64,000 nucleotides of DNA from Epinephelus fuscoguttatus (taxonomy: Eukaryota; Chordata; Actinopteri; Perciformes; Serranidae). Position numbers and translations under genes: made by a program. The notes beneath the pieces are model-generated. The model was not told the DNA's origin, did not search any database, and was given only the letters and a program-made list of their open reading frames with translations. The DNA is taken from NCBI RefSeq assembly GCF_011397635.1, contig NC_064767.1:2477501-2541500 (forward strand), given 5' to 3'. Positions 50,097 through 63,800 of the stretch are shown here, piece after piece. Positions within the stretch are counted from its first letter, which is position 1. Every line of letters starts with the position of its first letter.

Positions 50097-50376
50097 GATG
50101 TGATTTGAAGAACACAATACAAAGAATTGTACAAAAACAAATGTAACTAGGAACATAAAAGTCAAAAAGTATGTCTTTTTAAGAGCAGCCATACAAGTGT
50201 GTAAACTGCAGTTCAATTAAACACACCTGGACCACAAACTGCAAAATATTCATCAAGCTTGACGGGACACCAAAGGAGGCCAAAGTGTTGATGGTAAGAA
50301 GTATGGAGGAGCTGGACAAATACTGATGATCAACATGAACTGGACTGGAAGGTAACAGACCTCTTTACACACAACC

Positions 50377-52215
50377 ATGACACACACTGAAAGAATCCAC
50401 TCATCCACATCTGGAGGCAACAGTAGCACAACTCAGAGGATCAGTGAACATGACAACCTGCAGCTGCAAACATTTCAATACACTGATCACCATTCACTGG
50501 ATATGGATAACTACTTCTTCAACTCCATCAATAATAACTGCTGCTATTACACTGATGAACAATATAACTGCATCAATAAAGATGGTAGATGATCAATTAT
50601 ACACATTAACAGCAGGAGTCTGTATGCAAATGTTACAAACATCAAGGATTACCTGAGTCAATTTACACACTTATTCAACATCAATATCTGAAACATGGAT
50701 CAACATGGAAAAAGGGGTGGACTTTGAGCTCGAGGGGTTTGCACATATAACTGGCTGAAAAAATTCATAGACAAACACAAGTGACTCACTGAAAGTCAAT
50801 ATGGATTCAGATCAAACAGCAACATCACTGGCATTAATAGATTCAGCTGAGGAAATCACAGATTCACTGGACCATAAACTGTATACAGTTGGAATATTCA
50901 TAGACATAAAAAGGCTTTTGACACAATAAACCATGCTATATTATTCAATAAACTAGAACGCTATGGCATCAGGGTAAAGTGTTGGACTGGGTGAGGAGTT
51001 ATTTGTCTAACAGAAGGTAGTTTGTGAAGCTGGGTGATCAGTGTTCAACATGTTTGGACATTACTTGTGGTGTCCCCCAGGGGTCAGTGTTGGGCCCTAA
51101 ATTGGGGGCGGCTGTGGCTCAGAGGTAGAGTGGGTCGTCCACCAATCGAAAGATCAGCGGTTCGATCCCAGGCTCCTCCAGGCTGCATGTCGAAGTGTCC
51201 TTGAGCAAGATACTGAACCCCAAATTGCTCCCGATGACTGTTCCATCGGTGTGTGAGTGTGTTAAAACTGAGTAGCAGGTGGCACCTTGTATGGTAGCCT
51301 CGGCCACCAGTGTATGAATGTGTGTGTGAATGGGTGAACGTGACTCGTAGTGTAAAAAGCGCTTTGAGTGGTCACTAGATGACTAGAAAGGCGCTATACA
51401 AATGCAGGTCCATTTAAATTGTTTTTTCGTTATATCAATGATTTATGCAACATATCAAAAGTATTCAAACTGGAGTTATTTGCTGATGATACAAATATTT
51501 TTTGTTCTAGCAGTGGATTGCAAGTTTTAACGCAGGTGATCAATTAAGAACTGAGTAAATTAAAAATATGGTTTGACAGAAATAAATGATCATTTAACTT
51601 GAACAAAACAAGACTGATGCTTTTTGGGAACTGCGGAACTAATACACAGATAAAGATTCATTTGGATGGGTTTAATATTGAAACAGTGAATGAAATCAAA
51701 TTCCTTGGGGTGACAACAGATGACCAAATCTGCTGGAAATCACATACGAAGCATGTACAAACCAAAGTATCAAAAAGTACTGCAGTATTAAATAAAGCAA
51801 AGCAGGTCCTGGATCACAAGTCACTCCACATTCTGTACTGTAGTTCTTCCATCTCTAAATGACTATGCAGAGGTTTGGGGCAACAACTTCATAAGTACAA
51901 TTCATCCATGACTTATTTTGCAAAAGAAAGCACTTCAGATCATTCATGGGGCAGGATGTAGGGATCATACACACTCTTTATTCTTACAGTCAAAACTCTG
52001 AAAATCTAAAGATCTTGTGGAATTACAGACAACACAAATAAGCTTTTAAGGTTTTTCCTGTGGAGACATGAGTACTTCCCTCAAAAAACAATACCATCTA
52101 AAATCAAACATCCTTGCTGCAGTGACAATACAACGGTGCAACAGTTCACACCTGTCTGCCCAGTCTAAATCGTCAACTGCAGAAGAAAATGAAGAGAACT
52201 ACAGAGGGACACCAA
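50377..52215 (+). mobile_element. L2-like LINE, degenerate
   Basis: Broken plus-strand frames include HINSRSLYANVTNIKDYLSQ and SETWINMEKGVDFELEG (endonuclease part), ESQYGFRSN, GIFIDIKKAFDTINHAILFN (with one frame change), GVPQGSVLGPK, the reverse-transcriptase catalytic block FADDTNIF, and NEIKFLGVTTDDQICWKSH. Internal deletions and stops are frequent, and a SINE interrupts it at 51105. Confidence 0.85.
51098..51421 (+). mobile_element. tRNA-derived SINE inserted in the LINE
   Basis: The element spans 51105-51414. Its head has pol III box A-like GTGGCTCAGAGGTAGAG and box B-like GGTTCGATCCC. Its tail contains 'aaaagcgctttgagtggtc' and 'ggcgctatacaaatgcaggt'. Perfect 7-bp duplications TAAATTG flank it (51098-51104, 51415-51421). 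Removing it rejoins the LINE reading GPKLFF at the RT domain. Confidence 0.88.
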
Positions 52216-52546
52216 GCTGACAGACATAAGCTAAGAGGTCATGCTTTGCTCTCTGCCAAAAAGCTGGGGTACCTCTAATACCTCTAAAAAAATGGAACCC
52301 ATCATCAAACTGAAACAATATTTGCTCAGAACAACAGGCATAACAACAAGAACAATAATAATAATTATTGTAATCATAATGATGTCATTAATAATACACA
52401 ATAATAATGAAGAAGAGGAGGAAGAAAAGTTTTCATAGGTATTTCTACATATATAGACTCTATTACTGAAATGCCCAAATAGTACTGCCACCTTCTTTTT
52501 TCATTCTTTACCTCATATACTTTATTCCACATACTGCATCTTGGAA

Positions 52547-52694
52547 CATGTTGTACTTTTACCGCACTACATCTCAGAGGAACATGTTGTATTTTTACTG
52601 CACTACATCTCAGAGGAACATGTTGTACTTTTACTGCACTACATCTCAGAGGAACATGTGGTACTTTTACTGCACTACATCACAGAGGAACATG
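52547..52694. repeat. 36-bp minisatellite, about four copies
   Basis: A repeated unit containing TGTTGTACTTTTACTGCACT and ACATCTCAGAGGAACA. The period is a multiple of three, so open frames run across it, but nothing suggests a protein. Confidence 0.9.
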
Positions 52695-53715
52695 ATGGAA
52701 GTGGCTGCTTCCTTTTCTCCCACTATTCACAGTGGTGGTGTTGATGTGCACGTGTTCACCCTCACATGACTGATGCAACATGTTGAATGAAGTCATTACC
52801 AACAGTCAGCAGACAGTAAGAATGGAAACATATTCTTAGATGGAGCTCTGCTTGTTTTCTAACAGAACTTTGTGCACTTCCTGTTCACACTGAAAGAGTC
52901 TCTCCTCAAACACAAGTTCAACATCATGTGACTTTAAAAGCAACATCTCCTACGTAGGAGATAATATCTCTGTGCTGAAGTGGGTGTGTATAAGGTTAGG
53001 AGATAGTGAACACATGTTAGGAGACATGATCTGGTATGTAGAAGATAATATGTCCTCAGTCAGGATAATGTCTTGTGTGTAGGAGATCATATCTTGTAGT
53101 GAGCAGATGAACTTTTGGCCAACATCAGCCTCAAAATAAATAAAACAATCCTCAGCTTGCCTCTCAGTCAGAATACTAACACCTAACATCTGGCTTTAAT
53201 CTGTCTGAACTCACTGACAGATGGACTGTAAGAGACATTTGGGCAGCTGTGTATTAATATGTCTCACTGACTATATGAAGATTCTGCTGCTGTCCATTCA
53301 TATTGGAGCTGCTGTATATTTGGGCCGAGGGCGCCACCTGCAGTGTGGAGGCGGCACTGGGTGGATGTGAAGAATGAGACTGACGTGAGAGCACGTTGTT
53401 ATTGACTTCATTTCAAAAGGACAAACTGGTTTAACGCACCTGTCCGTCACCGCCCCTTCCTACCTGTTGGCACTTTAGTTTCACTTTGTGTGCTCGTCGT
53501 CGTGTCGCAGCTTCTTGTCTCCATCTAAAGGTTTGTAAGCTTTGATACTTTTCACTGTGTGACTCTTGAATGACTCTTTGTTAGTTCACTTCCTGTAGAA
53601 ACTTGTTAAAGTGGAGTTCAGTTTCCACCATGAGAGGAGGATCAGTGAGGACCGGACTGACACGTCCCTCCAAACCCTCTGAAGAAGAACACAAACTCTT
53701 CAGTCCGGACTTTAA
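52693..53715 (+). repeat. Segmental duplication, NLR2 upstream block
   Basis: The counterpart of 27683-28270, near-identical apart from an extra 380 bases at about 52776-53156. It again includes ATGAGAGGAGGATCAGTGAG (53630 onward). The following 53716-54317 has no match in the NLR1 copy. Confidence 0.75.
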
Positions 53716-54859
53716 CTTACTTATACATTGTAAACAGGACATGAAAGATTTTACTGGTCGATGACATTTAGAGAGAAACTGGTTTTATGTTTGTAAGTGA
53801 GCGTCTGCATAAAGAAGGTGTTCAAAGCACATCAGCCATATTCAATCAGCACAGAAATAATGATGGCTGTTATTATTTTGGGTGAACTGAGTGTGTCAGC
53901 TCAAAGTGACATGCTGCAGTTTCCCTTTGTGCCACCAGAGGGCCACAGATCCACCAACAGCCTGACTGAGAGGAGACATTAGTGGTGGACGTCACGTGAC
54001 TCAGAGTCCATCAGTGATAATCAGGAGGTTGAGTCCAGGAGAAATGATGTAAAGGATGAATGAGTGATGACGTGCTGATCAATGATTGGACTGATGCTCT
54101 CAGTGTTTCCTCTACAGATGAAGGTAGAAAGTCTCTGGGAGCTGATGGGATTGATTGTGGATGATGTGACGAGCACATTGGAACATTTGAAATGTTGAAG
54201 AGCTTTTCAGAGTCGCTCAAACACAAGTGAAAAGTGAGGTCATCCCCAAAGACAGACAAAGACAAAGCAACATGAAGTGTGTCCTCTGGTGTAGAAGAGG
54301 ACACATTATGAACTCTAACAGAGGCTGAGAAAACCTTCTTCTTCCTTCACATCATTTCACTCACTGTTGTTCTCTCTCTCATGGAGTCTCTGTCCATAAA
54401 TGTGCTGCCATGTGTGAATGAAGCTGTAAGAAACATCAGCGTAAACGTCTCCTCTGTCTCACTGAGCAAATATCACTTTAACAAATCCATGACGGCAGCA
54501 GTGTCACATATTTCCTGTCTGAAGAGGGCTTAAAGGAGCCAGTCTGCCTCCAGTCTGAGTCCTGATGGAGCACATGGTCCCACTCAGATCAACAGAAAAC
54601 TCTTTGTGTCCACAGACCTGGTCCAGACAGCAGAGAGCTGCAGAGTGATGAAGTCCATGAGAAGAAACTGAGTAAGTGGACCATTGATTGATTCCAGTCT
54701 CTAATGTGTCTCTGTTGGTTCATGTGTTCACCTCCTGTCTTTGATCCAGACTCCACAGCACAAAGTTTATCTCACAACAAACACTTTAAAGTCTAATGAT
54801 GAACCTGTCTGTCTGTCTGTCTGTCTGTCTTCATCAGGAGACAGCAGGTTATCACCAAC

Positions 54860-57800
54860 ATGAAAAGGTATCACACTCAACACTTGACATCACATTTGAT
54901 CCTGTTTCACCTTCAACATGTTCATCAACTCTCTGTTTCCTGTTTCTCTGCTCTCTCACCTCAACACTGACTCATAAGAAACCTGTAAATGTCCTCAAAG
55001 AGCCACAATGTGTCAATATAACCAGTTAATGGTCGGGACCTCGGAACCTCCGACCTTATGAACGCCGCTTAATCTAAAGCAGATTAACAAAACACATGCA
55101 GGTTAGAAAAGCAACGTACTTAAAGTGACATGAACTTTTATAGAATTTACATCCTTAAAATGACAAACTTTTATGATAGCAACAATAGTTATCTGCTGCT
55201 GTGCGTGTATTAACTCTTGGGTTTTTAACCAGGGGTTACACAGAGACAAAAGTTTTCAAAGTGAATCCAACAGAAACAAATGAGAGCATCTGTGAGTGTG
55301 AGGACGATCAGCCCACGGTTTCATGTCAGAATAATATGAGCCGTGTTCACACTTTATTCCTTGTATGTATGTATTTGTGTTGTATATATAGTGAACGTTA
55401 CATGATGTGTCTCTGTTGAAGTGTCTGAAGCAGCAGACTGAACACATGTTGCACAAACTGTTGATACAAAAACTGTTGGAGACAAACCCTGAGATTAATC
55501 ACAGGTTCAGCTGTTTGTCATATGTCATGCTGTATCCATGGCAACGACTGTAGTCCTCATGTTAACCCTGTGGACTCAGCAGTGTCACAGTGTTAACAGT
55601 GAGAATTTAAACACATGACAGAGTGAGTGAAGTGTGGGAGGGCTCAGTGTGCAGGTCCACAGGGTGGAGGTTTGGATTGTGAGCTCCCCCTGGTGGTCAG
55701 TGAGGTTTACAGCTGCTCTCAGTGTTCCTGTCAGTCTGCTGTCATCCTGTAGGATTCTACTTCTCCTGTTGATAGCTGCTGATACTGAGGCTGAAGACTG
55801 AAAACTGAATTTCCCTCCCTGCTGCTCTTCCTCTCTGTGTGCTAGGATCCATCAGAGACCAGACTCCCCTCGACCTGAACCACAACCTGACCCCAGCTGT
55901 GTGTCCCTTCAGACTGACCAGTCACATGAACATGGCATCGATGTTAAAGGACGAAAAGTCTCTGCTGCACAGTAAGATGACATTAAATGTAAAATGACAG
56001 CTCCCCAGTATAACTGGTCTTGTCTCCATCATCTCCATCATCTCCATACCCCAAGCCTCGCTTTCCGTCATCCAAAAGTCACTCAGGAAGCCAGTACAGT
56101 CTCAACACAGTCTCTTCCACGGTCCATATCCCACTCAGTCAATCTCCACTCAAAACACAAAATCCATCATGTAACTTTAGCCTCCCTCCATTGTCCCGAC
56201 AACTGTGGCCTAATGCTAAAATCATTCTCTCATGTCAGTCGTCATGCTCACTGCTCCATCAACACGAGCTCTCTTCTGGAGGCCATCATCACCCCCAAAG
56301 AAAAAAAATAAAGAAAACTCTGAAATGTTAACACACCTGTTCTTTTTCTCAATCTGTAGAGTTTAAGACTGTTGCATCACCACCACCCACTGGATTGCAA
56401 CAATTTCACAGTGCAAACTATTTACAGTGTCCATTCAAATAGATCCCAATCAAGACATCTTACGTTTTGTAATCCAGACCCAATTATGATCTGCCAGGCA
56501 GTCGTAGTTGGAAATCCAACAGGAGTGGACAGAAGTGCGAAAAAGAAAACTGTGCAGGGCGAGCCTGGTCTCACTCCAAAGTCGTCAAAATCCGGCAATT
56601 GGGCAGTGACTTGTGGTGTCACACACCAACGAAAAAAGGCCTTTACCATTGGCATGATATGGGGCCGGATGCCATTATAGTTTCACGGTGCCCGACGACC
56701 TCAGGGGCAAATGCAACGGGACAAAGACAAAAGTTACGGCAGTGAAAGTCCTACTGGGATGGGCAGGGAGGGGTGGTGGATGGATTCAGCAAACTCCAAC
56801 TTTCACCTGAGAGAGCGGTGTTCATGTCCCATAAGATTCTAGAGCCAAACACTGTTCTTTTATCCTAAATTTAACCACGTGCTTTTGATGCCTAAACCCA
56901 ACTATGTGTTTGTTGTTGAAGGGAAAAAAGTTCATTCAAAGTGTTGTACTGTTGTAGTGTGTTTTCTTTTAAGAGACTGTATGTAGACGTTAAGTTTTCT
57001 GTGAAAACAGACAATGGACATGGTGTCCCAGAACGTAAATAACCAACGCACTCAGGGTGCCTTGTGTGTTTCATGTGGACGAGGAATGTCTGTGACCAAA
57101 CGTGGATATGTGACATGGTCGGAGTGAGAAATGTGTTGGCAGGGCTCTAGTATTGTGTAAAGATGTTGGTCAAGATGTTCAGTGACTGTGCTGTCCTGAC
57201 ATTAGTAGGGAGTTCATTCCACCGCAGAGGAACTGACCCTGCACTCAGATGTGCTGCGTCCAAAACCCAAAACAGGCCATAGTTTCAATTGGAGTGGCAG
57301 CTCAACAGTGTGAAGTCTTAGCACATCTGACTGACAACACACTGGTTAAACATTCACATACACTGAATACAAACAAGCATTGAGATAAAATAACTTTTAT
57401 TATCCAATAAAACCAGTGAAATCAGAGACGGAAATCTTGTATGTTCAGTAAATGTCAGTGTTTCTATCAGTTTCCAGCAGCAGAGAGAAAAGTCCCCTGT
57501 ACCCAGTTGTGTGTCCATGAAGAGTGATCAGTCTATAAGTCGTTTCATTGACTTCAAAGATGGACGTCCTTCTTCTGACCCACTGTAAGTACTTAAAACG
57601 GTCAACTGAAACAGATGAGCTATCAGTTACACAGATACAGAACTGGTCGTCCATGATTAAAGTGAGTGAGCAAATAAAGTGAGTAAATCTGTGTGTAGAT
57701 TTGCACATAAAAGCCTACTCTACTAAAAACCTACTCCGGATTCAGGAATGCCGCGGCAAACTCAGATTTGATCGTAAACACGTGTGTATGATCATGAATG

Positions 57801-60800
57801 CCAATCCATCGTAAAGTGACAGCGCACTCACGGTAATCAGCAATTAGCATAAATCCCCGCCCATTAATAGCCAATGACCACCATATAAGGAGGTGTAGGT
57901 GCATCCTGTCGATCTGTCAGTCATGGCGCAAAGAAAGAAAGAGACAGAAAGAAAAAGAAATTTTCCGAAGTGGAGATCGAAATAACTTTGGGTGAAGTGG
58001 ACTTAAGAAAAAACATTTTATTTTCTTCAGTTAGTAGTGGTGTGACAGGGACAGGCAAAGCGAAGGCCTGGAGGGAGGTAACAGATGCTGTTAATGTTGT
58101 CTCCGTAGTACAAAGAACCATGTCAGAGAGGTGAAGCGTAAATGGTTTGATATGAAACTGGAGGCAAAGAAACGCATAAGCACACACACAAAATACAGCG
58201 GTCACCAAACAAACAGAAGATTAATTTGTGGGTTTCTGAATGAAGTGGGAACGGGAAACCAGAGATGTTTTGTGTGTAATGGATAAACTCTAAATCAGTG
58301 ATGGCTGTTGGAATGTAGAGCTATTTAACATTTATTTTAACAGATGATACGATAACATATAGCCTACAGCAGTTTGTATGCATCATCTTCAAATGATTTG
58401 AATCCTAAAAGCCTAAAGCTCTGCTTTATACAACGTAAATTAAACATTTGTCAAATCAGATTTATTAATTCAAATGATCAAAAAGCCACAACATGGATCT
58501 TAAACCTGCTAATTGCCAACTAATTTAACTAAATGTGTTATATTTTTAATATTTTGTCATGTTTAGATTACGTGTTTCAAAGGCATCTGTGTGTTGTGTA
58601 CATAACAGAGCGCAATACGAGTTAAAATTGTAATTTCCAAAAGTGACAAGCAATATTTATGTGCTTTACTAAATTTACACAAGCACTACGAGAGGTCAGG
58701 AGCAGGAGTAGCTTTTGTTAGTAGCTACGAAAAGATCGGAGCTACTAAAATATTGATGAATGTGGACATGCACGTCAATTTCCGTCTGCGAACAGTTTAC
58801 ACACAAATTCCTTCTGCTCACGTTTCATGAATGAGACCCAATGTGAGCTAATTCTTTAACAGAGTCAACCAGGGGAGGCCAAAGTGTCAGATTGCTGCAG
58901 ATTTTTGGGGACTGGCAGACAACTGGAGACTAGCTGAAGTCCTCTGGGCAGTAGTTCTAGATTTTTTAAGGACTACCTGCAGCAGTATGGCAAGTAGTTT
59001 CAGAAGCTTATGGTCCAGATGCAGAGGCTTGAGGACTCACTAAAGTGGTCTGGAAACAAATTAAAGAGGTTGTGGACTAGCTCCAGAGTTTTAGGTCAAT
59101 TGCTGCAGAGGTTTTTGGACTACTTTCAAAAGGCTGCGTCCACGTTTCAGAGTTCTGGGAACAACCAGTGAAGGTATGTGGACTAGTGGCAGATGTTGGG
59201 GCCTAGCTACAGAGGTCTGTACACTAACTACAGACGTTTAAGGACTACCTGCAGAGGTCTGGAGGCAGAGCACAGTTTGCTGAAGAGTCAGTTAGTCAGT
59301 TAGTTTAAGAGTTCCCTTTTGAAGGGTTGCCCTTATGTCCTAGTCTTTGTAGGTAAGTAGTCTTTGGTTTCACAGATGCCTCCAGAAACACCTCTGATTA
59401 AAGCTAAAGCCTCAGATTGCTAATTGCAATTATAATCAGGGAATGTAGTGCAGGCTCCACCCACAAATGACCAAGACAAAGCTTTACCACTGACAGAAAC
59501 TGGCCGTGCTCCCAGATGTGCTGTGGCCCAAAGACAAACACAGGTCACAGTTTCAAGTGTAGGGGCAGGTCAACAGCATCAAGTGTAAGCCTGGCACTGC
59601 TATAAAATTCCAAAATTCCAAGTATCACATCAGATTGTGGTGATCAGTGCCTTTAAGCACACGCCGCTGCCTCACACACATCCACCAGTCAGGTCAAGGA
59701 ATATCTATGCTGTGTTTTCTGCTGAATAGAAATCTTGTATGTTCAGTAAATGTTAGTGTTTCTATCAGTTTCCAGCAGCAGAGAGAAAAGTCCCCTGTAC
59801 CCAGCTGTGTGTCCATGAAGAGTGATCAGTCAAAAGACCATTTCATTGACTTCAAAGATGGATGTCCTTCTTCTGACCCACTGTGAGTACTTAAAACTGT
59901 CAACTGAAACAGATGGGCTATCAGTTACACAGATACAGAACTGGTCGTCCATGATTTACAGTGTTGTTTACATCTGGTTTTCATTACAATCAATTATGTC
60001 AGAGCACAACATCTTTAACTAACTGGTGTGTGTGTGTAATTCATAACTTAAAGCAGTCTCCTGGTGCAAACACAACGGGTCTCATTCATGTAAAGTGAGT
60101 AAATCTGTGTGTAGATTTGCACATAAAAGCCTACTCTACTAAAAACCTACTCCGGATTCAGGAACGCCGCGGCAAACTCAGATTTGATCGTAAACACGTG
60201 TGTATGATCATGAATGCCAATCCATCGTAAAGTGACAGCGCACTCACGGTAATCAGCAATTAGCATAAATCCCCGCCCATTAATAGCCAATGACCACCAT
60301 ATAAGGAGGTGTAGGTGCATCCTGTCGATCTGTCAGTCATGGCGCAAAGAAAGAAAGAGACAGAAAGAAAAAAATTTTCCGAAGTGGAGATCGAAATAAC
60401 TTTGGGTGAAGTGGACTTAAGAAAAAACATTTTATTTTCTTCAGTTAGTAGTGGTGTGACAGGGACAGGCAAAGCGAAGGCCTGGAGGGAGGTAACAGAT
60501 GCTGTTAATGTTGTCTCCGTAGTACAAAGAACCATGTCAGAGAGGTGAAGCGTAAATGGTTTGATATGAAACTGGAGGCAAAGAAACGCATAAGCACACA
60601 CACAAAATACAGCGGTCACCAAACAAACAGAAGATTAATTTGTGGGTTTCTGAATGAAGTGGGAACGGGAAACCAGAGATGTTTTGTGTGTAATGGATAA
60701 ACTCTAAATCAGTGATGGCTGTTGGAATGTAGAGCTATTTAACATTTATTTTAACAGATGATACGATAACATATAGCCTACAGCAGTTTGTATGCATCAT

Positions 60801-63800
60801 CTTCAAATGATTTGAATCCTAAAAGCCTAAAGCTCTGCTTTATACAACGTAAATTAAACATTTGTCAAATCAGATTTATTAATTCAAATGATCAAAAGCC
60901 ACAACATGGATCTTAAACCTGCTAATTGCCAACTAATTTAACTAAATGTGTTATATTTTAATATTTTGTCATGTTTAGATTACGTGTTTCAAAGGCATCT
61001 GTGTGTTGTGTACATAACAGAGCGCAATACGAGTTAAAATTGTAATTTCCAAAAGTGACAAGCAATATTTATGTGCTTTACTAAATTTACACAAGCACTA
61101 CGAGAGGTCAGGAGCAGGAGTAGCTTTTGTTAGTAGCTACGAAAAGGTCGGAGCTACTAAAATATTGATGAATGTGGACATGCACGTCAATTTCCGTCTG
61201 CGAACAGTTTACACACAAATTCCTTCTGCTCACGTTTCATGAATGAGACCCAATGTGAGCTAATTCTTTAACAGAGTCAACCAGGGGAGGCCAAAGTGTC
61301 AGATTGCTGCAGATTTTTGGGGACTGGCAGACAACTGGAGACTAGCTGAAGTCCTCTGGGCAGTAGTTCTAGATTTTTTAAGGACTACCTGCAGCAGTAT
61401 GGCAAGTAGTTTCAGAAGCTTATGGTCCAGATGCAGAGGCTTGAGGACTCACTAAAGTGGTCTGGAAACAAATTAAAGAGGTTGTGGACTAGCTCCAGAG
61501 TTTTAGGTCAATTGCTCCAGAGGTTTTTGGACTACTTTCAAAAGGCTGCGTCCACGTTTCAGAGTTCTGGGAACAACCAGTGAAGGTATGTGGACTAGTG
61601 GCAGATGTTGGGGCCTAGCTACAGAGGTCTGTACACTAACTACAGACGTTTAAGGACTACCTGCAGAGGTCTGGAGGCAGAGCACAGTTTGCTGAAGAGT
61701 CAGTTAGTCAGTTAGTTTAAGAGTTCCCTTTTGAAGGGTTGCCCTTATGTCCTAGTCTTTGTAGGTAAGTAGTCTTTGGTTTCACAGATGCCTCCAGAAA
61801 CACCCTCTGATTAAAGCTAAAGCCTCAGATTGCTAATTGCAATTATAATCAGGGAATGTAGTGCAGGCTCCACCCACAAATGACCAAGACAAAGCTTTAC
61901 CACTGACAGAAACTGGCCGTGCTCCCAGATGTGCTGTGGCCCAAAGACAAACACAGGTCACAGTTTCAAGTGTAGGGGCAGGTCAACAGCATCAAGTGTA
62001 AGCCTGGCACTGCTATAAAATTCCAAAATTCCAAGTATCACATCAGATTGTGGTGATCAGTGCCTTTAAGCACACACGCCGCTGCCTCACACACATCCAC
62101 CAGTCAGGTCAAGGAATATCTATGCTGTGTTTTCTGCTGAATAGAAATCTTGTATGTTCAGTAAATGTTAGTGTTTCTATCAGTTTCCAGCAGCAGAGAG
62201 AAAAGTCCTCTGTACCCAGCTGTGTGTCCATGAAGAGTGATCAGTCAAAAGACCATTTCATTGACTTCAAAGATGGATGTCCTTCTTCTGACCCACTGTG
62301 AGTACTTAAAACTGTCAACTGAAACAGATGGGCTATCAGTTACACAGATACAGAACTGGTCGTCCATGATTTACAGTGTTGTTTACATCTGGTTTTCATT
62401 ACAATCAATTATGTCAGAGCACAACATCTTTAACTAACTGGTGTGTGTGTAATTCATAACTTAAAGCAGTCTCCTGGTGCAAACACAACGGGTCTCATTC
62501 ATGTAAAGTGAGTAAATCTGTGTGTAGATTTGCACATAAAGCCTACTCTACTAAAAACCTACTCCGGATTCAGGAACGCCGCGGCAAACTCAGATTTGAT
62601 CGTAAACACGTGTGTATGATCATGAATGCCAATCCATCGTAAAGTGACAGCGCACTCACGGTAATCAGCAATTAGCATAAATCCCCGCCCATGAATAGCC
62701 AATGACCACCATATAAGGAGGTGTAGGTGCATCCTGTCGATCTGTCAGTCATGGCGCAAAGAAAGAAAGAGACAGAAAGAAAAAAATTTTCTGAAGTGGA
62801 GATCGAAATAACTTTGGGTGAAGTGGACTTAAGAAAAAACATTTTATTTTCTTCAGTTAGTAGTGGTGTGACAGGGACAGGCAAAGCGAAGGCCTGGAGG
62901 GAGGTAACAGATGCTGTTGATGTTGTCTCCGTGGTACAAAGAACCATGTCAGAGAGGTGAAGCGTAAATGGTTTGATATGAAACTGGAGGCAAAGAAACG
63001 CATAAGCACACACACAAAATACAGCGGTCACCAAACAAACAGAAGATTAATTTGTGGGTTTCTGAATGAAGTGGAACGGGAAACCAGAGATGTTTGTGTG
63101 TAATGGATAAACTCTAAATCAGTGATGGCTGTTGGAATGTAGAGCTATTTAACATTTATTTTAACAGATGATACGATAACATATAGCCTACAGCAGTTTG
63201 TATGCATCATCTTCAAATGATTTGAATCCTAAAAGCCTAAAGCTCTGCTTTATACAACGTAAATTTAAACATTTGTCAAATCAGATTTATTAATTCAAAT
63301 GATCAAAAAGCCACAACATGGATCTTAAACCTGCTAATTGCCAACTAATTTAACTAAATGTGTTATATTTTTAATATTTTGTCATGTTTAGATTACGTGT
63401 TTCAAAGGCATCTGTGTGTTGTGTACATAACAGAACGCAATACGAGTTAAAATTGTAATTTCCAAAAGTGACAAGCAATATTTATGTGCTTTACTAAATT
63501 TACACAAGCACTACGAGAGGTCAGGAGCAGGAGTAGCTTTTGTTAGTAGCTACGAAAAGATCGGAGCTACTAAAATATTGATGAATGTGGACATGCACGT
63601 CAATTTCCGTCTGCGAACAGTTTACACACAAATTCCTTCTGCTCACGTTTCATGAATGAGACCCAATGTGAGCTAATTCTTTAACAGAGTCAACCAGGGG
63701 AGGCCAAAGTTTCAGATTGCTGCAGATTTTTGGGGACTGGCAGACAACTGGAGACTAGCTGAAGTCCTCTGGGCAGTAGTTCTAGATTTTTTAAGGACTA

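Noticed and set aside
51115-51180. Possible tRNA gene (box A and box B-like motifs)
   Set aside because: The motifs are the head of a SINE with target duplications and a non-tRNA body; no plausible acceptor stem was seen.
52541-52744. Repeat protein of EEHVVLLLHYIS units
   Set aside because: The frame is open only because the minisatellite period is 36; there is no context for a gene.
57921-58208. 95-120 residue minus-strand frames in the Harbinger copies (also 60260-60622, 62672-63034)
   Set aside because: Antisense to the Myb/SANT-like frame, which has recognisable family features; the antisense frames have none.
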